Assembly: GCA_017443175.1 (NCBI GenBank)
Contig: JAFSOZ010000013.1
Location: 62,001 to 126,000 of the forward strand
Direction of reading: 5' to 3'
From: Bacteroidales bacterium
Lineage (GTDB): Bacteria > Bacteroidota > Bacteroidia > Bacteroidales > WCHB1-69
Length of the DNA stretch: 64,000 nt
The notes under the pieces were generated by a model. It saw only the letters and a program-made list of their open reading frames with translations. It was not told the origin of the DNA and did not search any database. Both the position numbers and the translations under genes were made by a program. Below, one piece after another: positions 19,001 to 28,123 of the stretch (position 1 is its first letter; every line of letters starts with the position of its first letter).

Positions 19001-20746
19001 CAAAGCCTGACATTTGTCATCGGCAATCTTGAGCAATTCAACAGAAGCAAGTGCGCCGCCTTGGGTTGCGCGTGCCCATGGAATACCCACGGTGATGTAG
19101 TTGACAGAACCCGGTTTCAAAGTGAAGGGACCTGCAGACTGCATGAAACGACGGTCCATAGGAGCATTGCCTTCGTTGGCTTCAGTCCAGCCACCATCCT
19201 TGTTGTAGCTGGGAGTCGTACCACCAGTACCCCAATTACAGAGATCGGAAGTTCCAGGGAACATGAAGTCGCAATCAAGATCGCTGGTATGAACGGCATT
19301 GCCGCCAAATTTCATCTTGGTATTATCTTTCCACTTACCAATCAGGAAGTTGTAATAATCTTGTGCAACCTTAGGGTCACCGCTGACACGGTCATCGGTG
19401 TTGTTGTGATACACGAATCTGCGCATACCGAAACGCTCATTATCGATAATGCTATCGCCGAAGTTCACACCATTGATGGCCATTTGGTCCAACTCGTAGG
19501 AGCTCTTGAGGAATCTGTCGCAATATCCAGGGAAGGAAGCACTGTCGGCATGGAATTTCGGGTTGTCCCTGTTATCAGCGTCCATGTAAGGACCTTGGAA
19601 GAAGTCCACACCGATCGCAGGCGGTTGATCACCGTATGCCCATGTTTGGCCCGTACCGTCCACATTGGTACCGTTGTAGCAGTAACCCAAACCACGACCC
19701 ACGTCGCAACCTACATAGTCATCGTAAGCATATCCCAAATCGGGGTCAACCCACTGGGAGAAATAGGTCTGGGTCAAAGTATAGGTGGAACGGTTGATAA
19801 TCTCGTAGGAGTAGAACGTCATGTTGTTCAATTCGTCATTGGTAGAGAAACCGAAACACTGACCGCGGATTTCAAGACCGATTGGAACGCCTTGGGATTC
19901 GGTGTGTGCACCTGCGTTATCATTGAAAATCCAGAAGAGGGTAGCATCGCCCTTGAGCACATGGTCGGCATACACCATACCGTTGGAACGTCTCCAGTCA
20001 TATTGGAAATCGCCTTCGCCTGCACCGCCATAGTTACGGCGTTCAGTCCACAAATCTTCCGGGGTTCTCGGCAACTGATGGGCAGCTGCGCGGGCAATGT
20101 TGTCTTCCGTCCAAGGACAGAGTTCATTGCTGATATCATAGTAAGGATAGTCACCGTTTTCAGGATCATAGACCTCATTACCATTGACATCCTTGAAAGG
20201 AGCCAGATAATAGGAATAACCCTCATCGCCATGGGCCGGCCAGTTGGCGATGGAAGCAGGCATCACATAACCGGAGGTATTGTAACCGGAAATATGCTGG
20301 TCAACTTCGGCACGGGTGATTTTGAAGTGCTTGTCAAACTTGATACACATGGACTGTGTGGTACTGGCACCCGTAACTTTCAGAGGTCCGGTCCAATAGT
20401 CATTACCCACTTGTCTGAAACGGACAGCAGCCAATTTCAAAACATCGTTGGCATCATATCCACCAATCCACAAAGCGGCACAGAACATGGAGGTCTTACC
20501 TGATCCAGCAGGAACTTCATATTCTGCAAGTTCCTTGAACCACATCGTACCACCAGTTTCAATATATGCACGGACATTGTTCACCGCAAGCTCATTGGAA
20601 CCACTTGCCGGCAGACAGGTAGCTGATTCAGCCTTCGGTGAGGAGGAAGGTCTGCGTTCTCCTTTCAATTTCTCGGCATGCAGGGAGGTAAACACCATGC
20701 ACACCATCAGGAGCGTTAAGCATAAAATTTTACTAATGTTTTTCAT
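16001..20746 (-). CDS. Large secreted protein with T9SS-type C-terminal sorting-like domain, function unknown
   Basis: A 1581-aa protein with a clear signal peptide (MKNISKILCLTLLMVCMVFTSLHA). No catalytic domain is recognised; the body is rich in Asn, Gly, Tyr and Asp, consistent with beta-rich surface modules. The last ~95 residues resemble a T9SS type A sorting / FlgD-like Ig domain: NIVPNPYYG, VRIVNLPANCTISIYTVNG, then WDLKNHANIPVAGGVYIIHV and a short extension ending in TDLNGF. It follows the TonB receptor by 24 bases and precedes the PorV/PorQ-family gene by 30, so the three genes form one transcription unit. Exported and probably surface-attached; ligand or activity unknown. Confidence 0.8.
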   Translation of the reverse strand: MKNISKILCLTLLMVCMVFTSLHAEKLKGERRPSSSPKAESATCLPASGSNELAVNNVRAYIETGGTMWFKELAEYEVPAGSGKTSMFCAALWIGGYDANDVLKLAAVRFRQVGNDYWTGPLKVTGASTTQSMCIKFDKHFKITRAEVDQHISGYNTSGYVMPASIANWPAHGDEGYSYYLAPFKDVNGNEVYDPENGDYPYYDISNELCPWTEDNIARAAAHQLPRTPEDLWTERRNYGGAGEGDFQYDWRRSNGMVYADHVLKGDATLFWIFNDNAGAHTESQGVPIGLEIRGQCFGFSTNDELNNMTFYSYEIINRSTYTLTQTYFSQWVDPDLGYAYDDYVGCDVGRGLGYCYNGTNVDGTGQTWAYGDQPPAIGVDFFQGPYMDADNRDNPKFHADSASFPGYCDRFLKSSYELDQMAINGVNFGDSIIDNERFGMRRFVYHNNTDDRVSGDPKVAQDYYNFLIGKWKDNTKMKFGGNAVHTSDLDCDFMFPGTSDLCNWGTGGTTPSYNKDGGWTEANEGNAPMDRRFMQSAGPFTLKPGSVNYITVGIPWARATQGGALASVELLKIADDKCQALFENCFKTLDGPDAPDVTIREFENELVLYLSNEDPNSNNYHETYVELDPQITKTLPITEYVNDTIFAYHEDGTPDTIVRQVPRVTEDTLSTEQRQYRFEGYQIYQLANGSVSATDIGDLSKAILIAQCDIENEAGHLVNWIYNDAVGASVATEMVNGSNSGIFHSLQVTEDKFATGSNKKLVNHKEYYFLVIAYGYNQYKEFKMDGDFLDGQKTPYLAGRRNIKVYKGVPHKNVENLTNCAYGDQPMITRIEGHGNGGYFLDMTEETRDKILENNVYNNVQYKNNYGPLSIKVVDPLQVKPYDYTIKFLPNSVSEDVNDSTTWKLIISDEVTDEELAELGIDREFEAPMPISMTNEQLFPDLGISISIKNYDFKFYQQNVDDHLVANMGGHNYINKMWYGQVDFIGSSIAYSGDEQWLSGVTDMEGDYPANWIHSGQQASGKWDDWNGQTGAEADYMVWRTEDMCSIIQLPSGTSSNGVEQHESVRAFKDPQQQFESVIDGTWSPYVLSSPYDGGPQAKFLVADETVGTSAPASNYSYFSFMDLTSQYACPGYNQTMANLYSVDIVLTPDKSKWTRCIVLESGSGVPTNGYMVDQNFNGQTYKNVRHEPKKCPSVGKDGKPDNSGTTGMGWFPGYAINVETGERLNIMFAENSADELNNGNDMIFNPTNVYAYWKDMQTGDLVLDTLGNPISLSVSSYNAFRDNYSVTYGEPVNGGRHYVYIVGSAGNTASTYYSYGNSSRTFKRNYNDDDQLTNADGKWHGGTITGSDGVTYSFYDCGAYDEGRWLRAKFDQVESISSLRNNTRKQYKMQLFNNVMWTSIPMPAYRMEDSWLSSDATIKLRVSRPYYRYSSRWYNDPAQAPNASQNQGYPMYEFTTKNIVPTKVTNSEETVQTLLDEINIVPNPYYGFSQYEQNALQNYVRIVNLPANCTISIYTVNGTLIRTLTKGDAGTSYVQWDLKNHANIPVAGGVYIIHVNAPGIGERTLKFFCAMRPTDLNGF

Positions 20747-20770
20747 ATATACTTTATTTTATTTCTTCTA

Positions 20771-23700
20771 TTAAAAACCGAATTGGATACCTAAACTAGC
20801 ACGGATCGGACGGCTGTAGTTATACGGATTCTGCACTCTCATCCGATAGTAGTCAATGTATGAGGGAGTATAAATCTGACCTTGTATAGCCTCCTGATAT
20901 TCAGTGGCGGAGAGATAACCATCATCATCCGGGTTTCCGGTGTAGTCATACACGGAAATCACGTTCTTGAAGTTGAAGAGGTTCTGGATATCGACATAAA
21001 TGGTCAGGTAACCAGGTTTCGCGGATTTGGCGTTGCCATCCTTATCCTTGGCATTCTTGTTCAAGTTGAAGATGAAAGTCTTGTCAATACGGAAGTCGCA
21101 TTGGAACTGCCACGGCAGATTGGAGCCATTCAGAGAACCCACGATTCTGGAAGTAGTACCACTCACGATGGTGGAGTTAGGCGTGCTGGAACGAGTGTAA
21201 GGAGTACCAGAAGCGGCAGAGAACAGAAGGGAGAATCCGGTGTTGGCCAACCATTGGATGGTCTTCGTCGTCGGCTTGCCTTCAACCATGACTGTCTTCT
21301 CGGTTGCAGGACCTTCATAGTCCACACCGCTTTCGAAACGATAGTCAAGGTTCAAACCGATTCTGTGTCTCTGGTCGAATGTCAGGTTGGAGAGAGTACG
21401 AAGGTTAGGTTGGTTTGCAGCCAAGATTGACAATTGGGATGTGGTGCTGGAACCGGTACCCTTTGCATATTGCAACGTGTAGTTGGCAGAAAGGGTAAGG
21501 TTGTGCGTTCTGTTCATCTTATATGCGAAGGTGAAACCTTGGACAGTACCGAAGTCAATGTTCTTATAGGAATAATAGGTGTTCGGATAAGAACCTGTAA
21601 AACGATAGGATTGGATCTGGTTACGTTTTTCAGAATAGTAAGCGCTGATACTGATAGAGGACTTGTTACCGATCTTCTGACGGAAACCGATTTCATAGTC
21701 AATACTCTGTTGAGGTTTCATGTTCGGGTTGCTGATAATCTCGTTAGCGGATTGTCTTTGGGAAATGAAGAGGTAATCCACCGGAGAAATCTGCAAGTTG
21801 GTAGGACGGGAGGTGATGATGTTGTAGTGAGCATAGAACAAAGAGTTGTCGGACACCGGGAAAGAGAAGGAGATACGAGGCATCACAGACCATTGAGCTT
21901 TGTAGTCGGTGAAAGCGCCGGACTCCACTTTCGTGATACCGCCAATCAGGTTGTTGTCATCATCATAAAGCGGGTTCTTCAAGATAGGGCCGTTCACATT
22001 GAGGGAGAGGGTCTTCTCAGGATCGCTGGTTTCATTACCGGCGGCATCGTACCAAGTGTCACCACTACGGTAACCTGCGATAGAGGTTCTGTTGAACTCG
22101 CTACCGGCAATATCAGCCTCACTCAGATAAGTGTCGCTGCCAGAATAATAGACCACCCAGTCGCTTTGGGCATTTCCCGTGAACACGTCAGCAATGGTAG
22201 CGTCAGCGTATGCAGGGTTCTTCTTGAGGATTTCCATGATGTTGCCAACGGTATAGGCTTCACGGAACAAATAGGGATCCTTCAAGACTTCCTGGTTGGC
22301 ATCGAAGCGGTCAACACGCAAACCGATGTTGAACAACAGGGAGTTGATGGAGAATTTATCCTGAAGGTAGAATGCCATGTAAACAGGCTCATAAGCACCG
22401 ATGGAATAGGTACGCTTACCGGATGAATTCATATTGTTGAAGAAGTCGGAAATAGTGGTTTTGTTACGGTTGACTTTTCCAGTATAGTCATAACCATAGT
22501 AGCTGACCATAGGATACTCACCAGCGGATGTTCCAAGAAGCAGCTCTTCTGCATCGAACATGCCGACATTGAAAGTGGAAGGATCCAGATTGTCAATGTC
22601 AATCCAGTCACTACCATTGGGATCCAGGCCCAAAGACTTACGCAGATTTCTGTCGAAGGTGGTCTGGTCGTCCAACTTGATCAACTGATCATAGTCCACA
22701 ATGAAATAGTCGGTACCGTCAACAGGGGTGACGATGGGGTGATCTGTATCCAACTCTTTGATGTGGGAGTTGGTCTCGTTTCTCATGAGTGTCCACAAGG
22801 ACACAGGGGAAATACCATATCCGCGATAGGTCAGTTTCTCAAAGTCGAAACCGAATTTCAACTCATGGTTCTTCAAGTTCATGGAAATACTGGCCTTCAC
22901 ACCGAACTGCTCGGTCTGCGATTTGTTGTATCCATCGTAAACTGCACCAGGAGAATAATACATGGAATAGATTCTGTCAGGAGCATCGCCATTTCTCAAG
23001 GCGCCGAACATCTGATAAAGATTCAAGTCGATGGGGTAACCTTCATAGAGGTAACCATAAATTTCCTCAGCCGGATACTGTTCGCAGAAGTTCAGAGTAT
23101 ATTGGGAAAGAATGGGGTTCACATTGAAATCGGGGTTGATCTGGAAAGAGACAATAGAGTCATACAGACCTTGGAAAACGTATGCCTTCGGGATTCCATA
23201 CTCGACGCTGTCAATCATTAACGTCACCTCTTCGGGTTGATCGGAGTAACCTCTTGCTCTCTGTGTCGTGAACTTGCCCACATAGCCATACTCAAACAGT
23301 CTGTCTTTGTGACGGGCCGCATAGCTATAGGAGTTGAACTTGGTATAGTTCACATTCAAGTCATACATGACGTTTTTGAGAACGCCAGTACCTGTCGTGT
23401 CGGTATAGACACGGTGGTTCAATCGGGCATTCAAACGAAGGGTTGCATTGGTGGAGATGGGGTTGTTGTCGCCGTTGAACAACGCATAGGTAGTACTCCA
23501 GGATTTGCCTTTGAGATACTCGTAGGAACCGCCGAGGGAGAGACGCATGTTATGTTTCTTACCCAAGGTGAAGTCGAACTTCAATTGTCCCAAATAATCC
23601 CAAGCGCCGGCATTCTTTCTGACGCGCTCTTTGTGGAAAGATTCGCTGGTCAGGTAAAGAGCTTCCTGATAGTTGACACCAAATCCCTCGTTCGAATAAC

Positions 23701-24613
23701 GAACAGGGTTGGCAATGATAGCCTCTCTGACATCTTCGTTGGCCACCCAAACGCCGCCACGGGCAGGGGAAGCGTCGTGGTCGTAGGAAACCTCACCGCT
23801 GAACATGAAACCGATACGGGTCGGATCGCTTTTCTTCTTGCCTTTCAGCGGACCGGAAATGGAAACAGCGCCGAGGAAGTTGTTGTAACCATCAATGGAA
23901 CCTCTTAATTCCAAAGAACCGTGGAAGTCCTTCGGGGCAGATTTCGTCGTGATGACGGTGAAGGAGGTACCATCACCATATTCAGCCGGAATACCGCCCT
24001 GGATCAACTGGGCCTCTTCGATGGACTGCATGGAGATACCGCCGTTACCACGAACACGCACACCGTCGATAATGGTCTGCTGACCATCGGAACGGTTACC
24101 ACGCACAGAGGTCATGGCACCATCCACGCTGGACACACCCTCGAGGTTGGCCAACGCGCTAGTGACGGAACGACCGGGCGTTGTTCTCACATTGTCACCG
24201 CTGATACGGCTGGTGGAACTCGTGTTATCCGGGTCGAATACCGGCGGTTCGTACTTGATCACAACCTCATCCAAATCGCTGGAACAGTTGATTTCGAAAT
24301 CAATGAAGAGCACCTGGCTGGTACCCACCTTGATGTCCGTCTTTTTCAGTGATTTCTTACAAGTCATTTGAGCATCCGCTTCAAGATCGTAAGTTCCAAG
24401 TTCGATACCGAACATGGAATACTCACCCTTGTCATCCGCCATAGCCATGTTCACGACCTTGTCGGCAATCTTCAGGTACACTCTTGTGTATCCCAAAGGT
24501 TCGCCACTTTGGTCAGTAACCTTACCTTTGATGGTACTGGTCTGCGCAAAAGCCATGCTTGTGAAAAGGATGATCACTCCTAGAACTGAGAGTAATTTTT
24601 TAATCATAGCCAT
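20771..24613 (-). CDS. TonB-dependent receptor with N-terminal carboxypeptidase-regulatory-like domain
   Basis: A 1280-aa outer-membrane receptor. Signal peptide at ~1-23, a CarboxypepD_reg-like beta-sandwich at ~27-105 (STIKGKVTDQSGEPLGYTRVYLKI), a plug domain at ~135-235 (SVTSALANLEGVSSVDG, IDGVRVRGNGGISMQSIEEAQLIQGGIPAEYGDG, given here in parts), then a long 22-strand-type barrel ending in the terminal Phe (ASLGIQFGF). No SusD partner follows, so this is not a classic SusCD pair; the partner genes are the secreted 1581-aa protein and the PorV/PorQ-family protein. The transported ligand is unknown. Confidence 0.9.
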   Translation of the reverse strand: MAMIKKLLSVLGVIILFTSMAFAQTSTIKGKVTDQSGEPLGYTRVYLKIADKVVNMAMADDKGEYSMFGIELGTYDLEADAQMTCKKSLKKTDIKVGTSQVLFIDFEINCSSDLDEVVIKYEPPVFDPDNTSSTSRISGDNVRTTPGRSVTSALANLEGVSSVDGAMTSVRGNRSDGQQTIIDGVRVRGNGGISMQSIEEAQLIQGGIPAEYGDGTSFTVITTKSAPKDFHGSLELRGSIDGYNNFLGAVSISGPLKGKKKSDPTRIGFMFSGEVSYDHDASPARGGVWVANEDVREAIIANPVRYSNEGFGVNYQEALYLTSESFHKERVRKNAGAWDYLGQLKFDFTLGKKHNMRLSLGGSYEYLKGKSWSTTYALFNGDNNPISTNATLRLNARLNHRVYTDTTGTGVLKNVMYDLNVNYTKFNSYSYAARHKDRLFEYGYVGKFTTQRARGYSDQPEEVTLMIDSVEYGIPKAYVFQGLYDSIVSFQINPDFNVNPILSQYTLNFCEQYPAEEIYGYLYEGYPIDLNLYQMFGALRNGDAPDRIYSMYYSPGAVYDGYNKSQTEQFGVKASISMNLKNHELKFGFDFEKLTYRGYGISPVSLWTLMRNETNSHIKELDTDHPIVTPVDGTDYFIVDYDQLIKLDDQTTFDRNLRKSLGLDPNGSDWIDIDNLDPSTFNVGMFDAEELLLGTSAGEYPMVSYYGYDYTGKVNRNKTTISDFFNNMNSSGKRTYSIGAYEPVYMAFYLQDKFSINSLLFNIGLRVDRFDANQEVLKDPYLFREAYTVGNIMEILKKNPAYADATIADVFTGNAQSDWVVYYSGSDTYLSEADIAGSEFNRTSIAGYRSGDTWYDAAGNETSDPEKTLSLNVNGPILKNPLYDDDNNLIGGITKVESGAFTDYKAQWSVMPRISFSFPVSDNSLFYAHYNIITSRPTNLQISPVDYLFISQRQSANEIISNPNMKPQQSIDYEIGFRQKIGNKSSISISAYYSEKRNQIQSYRFTGSYPNTYYSYKNIDFGTVQGFTFAYKMNRTHNLTLSANYTLQYAKGTGSSTTSQLSILAANQPNLRTLSNLTFDQRHRIGLNLDYRFESGVDYEGPATEKTVMVEGKPTTKTIQWLANTGFSLLFSAASGTPYTRSSTPNSTIVSGTTSRIVGSLNGSNLPWQFQCDFRIDKTFIFNLNKNAKDKDGNAKSAKPGYLTIYVDIQNLFNFKNVISVYDYTGNPDDDGYLSATEYQEAIQGQIYTPSYIDYYRMRVQNPYNYSRPIRASLGIQFGF

Positions 24614-24738
24614 TAATTTATATTAAACTTAAAATTTATATCCATTGTATATTTTTTGGGGCGGTAAAACTACAAAAAAAATCGCTTTGCTCCCCTTCAT
24701 TTTCATTAAATAATTTCAAAATATTTTAAATCAAATGT

Positions 24739-25113
24739 TTAGAATTTTCTTTTTAGAATTTCTGCATAAACAATCCCTTTTAGCACCTCATCGTCTTCCA
24801 AAGACAGCAAAGTGTTTTCTTCTGCTTTATTTACAAGTTGTTGCGTTTCCGAATTAGAAAAATTTTCAGCCTGAGTCATCGTGCTCATCGAGTCCACATC
24901 CAAAGTCTCGTATGTGAAATATTCCTCCTGTTTCGGAATCTCCGACGCATTTTTATGCAAAACCGACCTCTTTTTCGGCTTCTCATTTTCCGTATCCGGA
25001 TTGGCACGTGTCGCCGGCTTTTTGTTCACCTCCTTGGCACTCTTCAACAAGGAAGGGAACAAAAACAGCGCGACCATAGCTATCGTTATGATTACTTCTA
25101 AAAAATTATCCAT
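24739..25113 (-). CDS. Small single-pass membrane protein, function unknown
   Basis: 124 aa with one N-terminal hydrophobic helix (DNFLEVIITIAMVALFLFPSLL) followed by a charged, low-complexity, probably disordered tail rich in Lys, Glu and Thr. I do not recognise a family. It follows the BrkB/YihY gene by 32 bases and is probably the last gene of the hutH-nadC operon. Its late position and weak features make function assignment impossible from sequence. Confidence 0.6.
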   Translation of the reverse strand: MDNFLEVIITIAMVALFLFPSLLKSAKEVNKKPATRANPDTENEKPKKRSVLHKNASEIPKQEEYFTYETLDVDSMSTMTQAENFSNSETQQLVNKAEENTLLSLEDDEVLKGIVYAEILKRKF

Positions 25114-25145
25114 AATGATTAATAATTATTGTAATAAATATATAA

Positions 25146-26123
25146 TTATGTTTCATTCATTTCTTCGGTTCTGATGGATTTAGCTTTGGCGATGCTCACA
25201 TTCAGGTCATAGCCAATAAGCAGCGCCACCGAGCTCCAGTTGATCCACAACATGATGGCAAACAAAGCCCCCAGGGACCCGTATATCACATTATAGTTGG
25301 AGAAATTGGAAAAATAGATGTTCAACACCCACAACAGCACCACCAGCAAGACGGTACAAGTGGACGAGCCTGCAGAGAAAAAGCGGTAGTTCTTCTTATC
25401 CACCGGCGCAATATAGTAGGTAAAACTGACCAACATATAAACGGCAGTGTATATCAGGATCCACTTCACCGCATAGATAAGATAGATATAGCCGCTGCCG
25501 GATCCGCCGCCAAGCAGACGATCGTGCACCTCATTAATCAAAACCGAGGAGAAGATGAACAGCATGGCCACAATCACTATCACCACAAAATAAACAATCA
25601 TTAGAACAAAACTGAAGCCTATCTGCTTGAAAAAATTGCGTTTTATCTCATCAAAATAAGCCGTGTTCAAGGCCACCAGTATGCCGTTCATGCACACAAT
25701 GGTGAAATAGATACCGATTACCAACATGAAAAACGACAACGTTCCGTTCTGCCGTGTGATAGCATCGGTGACCACATGCGAGACTGCCGTCCACGCATAG
25801 ACAGGAACTATGGACTCTATGAAATCCAGCAGCACGTTCTGCACTTTATCCCCCAAAAAGGATATGACGGAGAAGAGAGCGATGATCATGGGAATAAGTG
25901 CAATGGAAATGCGGTAGGTCAGGGCAGCAGCGCGTTGGAAGAGGAGGCCCTTGCCCAAAGATTCAATATAGAATCGCATAGCGTCATACAGGGGCACATG
26001 CTGGAAACCCGGCAAGGAGATCTTCCTGGACTTGCGGATGAACTTCCCGACCACCGGAGCCTGGTCCAGATTTTCCCGTGCTTCCTGTATCTTTTCTCTG
26101 ATTTGTCCAATATCAAGCATCAC
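25146..26123 (-). CDS. BrkB/YihY-family inner-membrane protein
   Basis: A 325-aa integral membrane protein with six helices after a ~50-residue basic cytoplasmic N-terminus. Family features are RAAALTYRISIALIPMIIALFSVISFLG-type first helices and the late NVIYGSLGALFAIMLWINWSS, where YGSLGA is diagnostic. The family was once called RNase BN, but that activity belongs to another protein; its true function is unclear. The start is either GTG at 26123, overlapping the upstream stop by one base, or the ATG directly after it at 26120. Confidence 0.9.
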   Translation of the reverse strand: MMLDIGQIREKIQEARENLDQAPVVGKFIRKSRKISLPGFQHVPLYDAMRFYIESLGKGLLFQRAAALTYRISIALIPMIIALFSVISFLGDKVQNVLLDFIESIVPVYAWTAVSHVVTDAITRQNGTLSFFMLVIGIYFTIVCMNGILVALNTAYFDEIKRNFFKQIGFSFVLMIVYFVVIVIVAMLFIFSSVLINEVHDRLLGGGSGSGYIYLIYAVKWILIYTAVYMLVSFTYYIAPVDKKNYRFFSAGSSTCTVLLVVLLWVLNIYFSNFSNYNVIYGSLGALFAIMLWINWSSVALLIGYDLNVSIAKAKSIRTEEMNET

Positions 26124-28120
26124 TATTCCTCCATATTTAAGTTAAACTCCACTTTATAATCCTTGGAATCAGAGCTCTTGCACTCCATGCCCATGGCAAT
26201 GCGATTGGCGGCTATTCCCTGTTTCACCAGCTGATCCTTCACTAAACGATAACACTGTTCCGCTTTCGTTTGAGAAGGTTCCTCCTGCGGAGGGCATACA
26301 TTCACTATGATCTGCATCTGTTCCCGTTCCTTCATAAAGTCCGAAATCCCGCCCAACTGGTGTGTCTGCTCAATACTCAACAACATCTGGTCGGCGGGCA
26401 CGAGCATAGGCTTGAAGGTCTCGTCGCCAGCCACCGCCTTCGCAATGAAATCCACCGGCGAAGCGGCAATCTTGACAACAAGATTGAGGAAAGTCTTCCA
26501 TATCACCTTCCGGAAAGAGAACTCCGGGGAGGAAATGTCGCCTTTGACAGGCAGATCCATCTTCACGTGTCCCTTGCGGTCGGTGATGACATACATAGCC
26601 GTCTTCATGGGTATCTTGGCCGCTGCCGGCTTGATACTTTTGTCTCTCTTCCCAAATGTAGGTTTGAAAATATCCAAGGCATTCTGGCTATCCAGCCAAT
26701 TGTCCTTCACCGAGATATAGCTCGTGAAGTTCAGCAGACCGTCTTCAATCGGATAGGCCAGATAATACAGCGAGTACGGATTGAAGTCCGTGATTTTCAG
26801 ATTGCGGATGGAAATGTCCACCTCAGCGTTACTCAGGTTGAGCACATCCAGATTAGCATCACAAAGCAGCTCGCCGAGGCTGCCCAGATTAGCCTTGAGC
26901 GAAATCGGATAGTTGCTGCCGTTTCGCATGTCCTCGGCATGGATTTCAATGCCTGACACCTCAAAGGTCTGCTCTTGCGGCGCAACGGTATGGTCGGTAT
27001 AGACTATCTTGCCGTTGGTCAACGACAGTTTTTTCAGCAGATAGTGAATGTCGGAGGTATTCAAATCCTGGCTTTGGATGGTATCCTCCTGCGCCGGAGC
27101 AACTGCAGAGGAGTCAGCCTGCGCTGTGTGTTTCTGCAAGCGGCTCAGCGTATTCCCGTCCTCATATACGTCATAATGGAACACCAAATCTTTAAGCGAC
27201 ACACTGCTGACATCGAATTCCATCAAGCCTAAATCCATCTTGTTCATATTGACCTCAAAAGCGCTGAAGGAGGCCAGCGGCGATTTGTCCGCATTGGTGG
27301 CTTTCACATTGTTCAACGCCATGGTGCCGGAAAAGACCATATTCTCGATGTGCTTCACATTTCCAACAACCTTGGCATCGCCATTCAGGATACCGCTCAG
27401 TTTCCCCCAACTGGTCAGTTTCTTCAGATAGGGCAATGCCATATCCAAGGAGAGTTGGTGCATTTTGACATTTGCATCAAAGTCTCCTTCCTTAATATTG
27501 TAGTCGCCTGCAAGATTAAAGGCGCTTCCGTCTTTGAAATCCGTGACAAGGTCAATATGCGACGGGCCTCCTTCCAGATCGAGACGGGGCACCTTGGCAG
27601 AAACATGCTTCGTATCGAACCGGCTGCCCACACGCAAATCCTCATACAGGACCGCGCAATTGCGCAACTCGATGTTACGGATATCGACCTTCCACAGGGA
27701 AGGCCCTTTGTCCGGCTTCTCCTTTTTGTCTTCGTCTTTCGTATAGAAATCGATGATATCGCTGAAATTGAACCGGATACCATCCTGCACCACATGCCCA
27801 TCCAAGCCATCCAGCAGAATGCGATTGACACGCACTGTCTTGCCCAACAACCGTGGCAACGATACACGAACCTTCAATTTTTTGAAAGAAAGAAATTTAT
27901 CCTTGCCGTTCTCCTCCTGTGCCTTCAGTCCTATAATCGCCACCTTGCCAGTGAAGAGGTTGACACGGACATGTTTGATGGTCACTTTACGATGGCAAAG
28001 TTCAACGCTGTGCTTCTCCACATAGGCCTTGATGATGGGACCTGCCAGTATGTTGATCAGCAGAACGAGGCCCACAATGACGCCAACAGTGATGAGCAGT
28101 ATTTTCAGTCCTTTTTTCAT
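26123..28120 (-). CDS. DUF748-like/AsmA-type envelope protein
   Basis: A 665-aa protein with one N-terminal transmembrane helix (KILLITVGVIVGLVLLINILAG) and a long beta-rich region expected in the periplasm, resembling DUF748 and AsmA-like proteins, which are large bridging proteins thought to move lipids between membranes. The segment GDISSPEFSFRKVIWKTFLNLV near 530-550 and the C-terminal helical part with QRLVKDQL-like repeats fit DUF748. It begins 3 bases after nadC and overlaps the BrkB/YihY start. Membership of the broader AsmA-like superfamily is likely; cargo unknown. Confidence 0.78.
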   Translation of the reverse strand: MKKGLKILLITVGVIVGLVLLINILAGPIIKAYVEKHSVELCHRKVTIKHVRVNLFTGKVAIIGLKAQEENGKDKFLSFKKLKVRVSLPRLLGKTVRVNRILLDGLDGHVVQDGIRFNFSDIIDFYTKDEDKKEKPDKGPSLWKVDIRNIELRNCAVLYEDLRVGSRFDTKHVSAKVPRLDLEGGPSHIDLVTDFKDGSAFNLAGDYNIKEGDFDANVKMHQLSLDMALPYLKKLTSWGKLSGILNGDAKVVGNVKHIENMVFSGTMALNNVKATNADKSPLASFSAFEVNMNKMDLGLMEFDVSSVSLKDLVFHYDVYEDGNTLSRLQKHTAQADSSAVAPAQEDTIQSQDLNTSDIHYLLKKLSLTNGKIVYTDHTVAPQEQTFEVSGIEIHAEDMRNGSNYPISLKANLGSLGELLCDANLDVLNLSNAEVDISIRNLKITDFNPYSLYYLAYPIEDGLLNFTSYISVKDNWLDSQNALDIFKPTFGKRDKSIKPAAAKIPMKTAMYVITDRKGHVKMDLPVKGDISSPEFSFRKVIWKTFLNLVVKIAASPVDFIAKAVAGDETFKPMLVPADQMLLSIEQTHQLGGISDFMKEREQMQIIVNVCPPQEEPSQTKAEQCYRLVKDQLVKQGIAANRIAMGMECKSSDSKDYKVEFNLNMEE

Positions 28121-28123
28121 GCT

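Noticed and set aside
18764..20503. Long + strand open frame (579 codons) opposite the large secreted protein
   Set aside because: It lies entirely antisense to a protein with signal peptide and sorting domain, and its translation has no recognisable domain. It reflects codon bias of the real gene.
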